Below are positions 32,363 to 33,233 of a stretch of 33,233 nucleotides of DNA, one piece after another (position 1 is the stretch's first letter; the number at the start of each line of letters is the position of its first letter). Made by a program: the position numbers and the translations under genes. The notes beneath the pieces are model-generated. The model did not search any database, was not told the origin of the DNA, and saw only the letters and a program-made list of their open reading frames with translations. Source of the stretch: JADHOX01 sp038120515 (GTDB lineage: Bacteria; Pseudomonadota; Alphaproteobacteria; Rickettsiales; JABIRX01); assembly GCA_038120515.1 (NCBI GenBank), contig JAYOLW010000017.1:1-33233 (forward strand), given 5' to 3'.

Positions 32363-33061
32363 ATGTCCATACCAAAATTAATTACACATGCTTGTGGTCA
32401 AATTAATGGAGTAAATTATAGTAACTCCATAGAGGCACTACTTAATAGCTACCAAAACAAAGGTTCAAAATTCATTGAAATTGATATTAATTTAAGTGCC
32501 GATGATAAATATGTGCTAATTCACGATTGGGACAAAACTTTTGAATATTTATTTGGCTATAATATTAAGAAGGCACCTAAAGCTGCTGAATTTAAAAAAC
32601 TCAAAATACGGGATTCGTTAACTACTCAAACACTTGAAGAGTTTTTAAACTTCATGCATAAACATAGGGATTTGCAGCTTGTTACTGACGTAAAAGCTGG
32701 AGGCAATCAAAGGTTTTTAGAATATATTAAAAGCAATTACCCTGAATTACTGCCAAGAATATACATCCAATGTTATGATTATTCTGAATATCTTAACATC
32801 AAAGATCAGGGGGCGCAGCATCAATTTCTTAGCTTATATCAGGAAGATAAAATTGACTTTAGTAAATTAGATGAATTCATAAAAACCAACCATGTGAAAT
32901 ATGTATCGATAAATAAACCACGAGCTATGTCTGATTTTATCTTGAGCTTAAGCAAGAATGATATAAAAATCTTAACCCATACAGTTAATGATACTGAAGA
33001 ACTAAACATTTTACTTCAAAGGGGAACAAATTCTGTTTTTACTGACACTTTATATTTATGA
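32363..33061 (+). CDS. Glycerophosphodiester phosphodiesterase / PI-PLC-like phosphodiesterase
   Basis: TIM-barrel phosphodiesterase of 232 residues from the ATG at 32363; a TTG at 32309 would add 18 residues without family resemblance. Motifs: ITHACGQINGVNYSNSIEAL (HAxG...NSxEA form of the catalytic His region), FIEIDINLSADDKYVLIHDWD (metal-binding ExD and the catalytic His), LVTDVKAGGN, and the end VNDTEELNILLQRGTNSVFTD, which is the usual GDPD finish. The substrate could be glycerophosphodiesters from phospholipid turnover. No signal peptide, so it is cytoplasmic. Its TGA overlaps the ATG of the following gene (ATGA). Confidence 0.85.
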   Translation: MSIPKLITHACGQINGVNYSNSIEALLNSYQNKGSKFIEIDINLSADDKYVLIHDWDKTFEYLFGYNIKKAPKAAEFKKLKIRDSLTTQTLEEFLNFMHKHRDLQLVTDVKAGGNQRFLEYIKSNYPELLPRIYIQCYDYSEYLNIKDQGAQHQFLSLYQEDKIDFSKLDEFIKTNHVKYVSINKPRAMSDFILSLSKNDIKILTHTVNDTEELNILLQRGTNSVFTDTLYL

Positions 33062-33233
33062 CCGAATATCAATTCATTGATAATGACCAAGAACTACAAA
33101 AAGCAATCAAGATAATTCAATCTGAAAAAGTTATCTATCTCGATACAGAATTTGTCAGAGATTTTGATTACATACCAAAAATTGGGCTTATTCAAATTGG
33201 TACGAAAGAACAGATTTTTCTATTTGATTCAAT
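33058..33233 (+). CDS. rnd: Ribonuclease D, N-terminal fragment
   Basis: The frame opens with ATG at 33058, overlapping the GDPD stop, and runs off the window. It encodes about 58 residues of the DEDD-type 3'-5' exonuclease domain: VIYLDTEFVRDFDYIPKIG carries Exo I (D-x-E), followed by LIQIGTKEQIFLFDS. RNase D trims tRNA precursors. Translation is probably coupled to the GDPD gene. Confidence 0.9.
   Translation, partial: MTEYQFIDNDQELQKAIKIIQSEKVIYLDTEFVRDFDYIPKIGLIQIGTKEQIFLFDS

Noticed and set aside
1..33233. CRISPR array, rRNA or tRNA genes
   Set aside because: No regularly spaced repeats, no tRNA-like TTCGAATC context with acceptor stems and no rRNA signature were seen on either strand.

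Overview
The window is a compact, AT-rich (roughly 30% GC by eye) bacterial chromosome segment. The conserved genes look alphaproteobacterial: a citrate synthase of the Rickettsia-like type, SURF1 for an aa3-type oxidase, GlmU, IspH and a surA-rsmA pair. Low GC, ankyrin-repeat proteins, decayed genes, small intergenic spaces and little Shine-Dalgarno use suggest a host-associated, Rickettsiales- or Holosporales-like organism. leuA and the metallophore-type cassette mean it is not an extremely reduced obligate parasite. The placement is inference; no rRNA or tRNA gene is present.

Layout. 1-838: C-terminal end of a YdiJ-like FAD/Fe-S oxidoreductase. 896-4619: an unknown protein with a weak CheD/CNF-like Cys-His pattern, an orphan prepilin-like protein, an AcuI/YhdH reductase and SURF1. 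4621-5340 (minus): TerC. About 5.4-10.3 kb is an accessory block: two ankyrin-type proteins, an AAA ATPase with a perfect palindrome in its promoter, a YgjP-like metallopeptidase and an unknown helical protein, with two 10-N assembly gaps. 10.3-15.5 kb (minus): MFS carrier, MscS channel, periplasmic cyclophilin, ispH and glmU. 15.7-18.7 kb (plus): a divergent RmuC-like protein with a long acidic tail containing a 100-N gap, then an Nramp-like carrier. 18.7-22.3 kb: rsmA, surA, a GNAT gene and an RlmD-type rRNA methyltransferase gene that is interrupted.

22.3-24.7 kb holds a YqaA-like membrane protein and a three-gene bufferin-type RiPP cassette: MNIO/DUF692 enzyme (BufB), DUF2063 partner (BufC) and DUF2282 Cys-rich precursor with a signal peptide (BufA). 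The precursor lies last and no DoxX gene (BufD) is seen. This is the strongest specialised system here. 24.66-25.24 kb is decayed or non-coding. 25.2-33.2 kb: xthA, leuA-gltA, an unknown Cys-containing protein, glpX-uvrC (minus), a GDPD-family phosphodiesterase and the start of an RNase D gene.

Most striking observations: (i) the bufferin-type cassette; (ii) the RlmD gene split at a 10-N gap flanked by an 8-bp direct repeat, where removing one repeat copy plus the insert restores one 420-residue frame exactly, consistent with an insertion element missing from the assembly; (iii) the 12-3-12 palindrome over the ATPase promoter, with an 11-bp match elsewhere; (iv) the RmuC-like protein with a repeat-bearing acidic tail.
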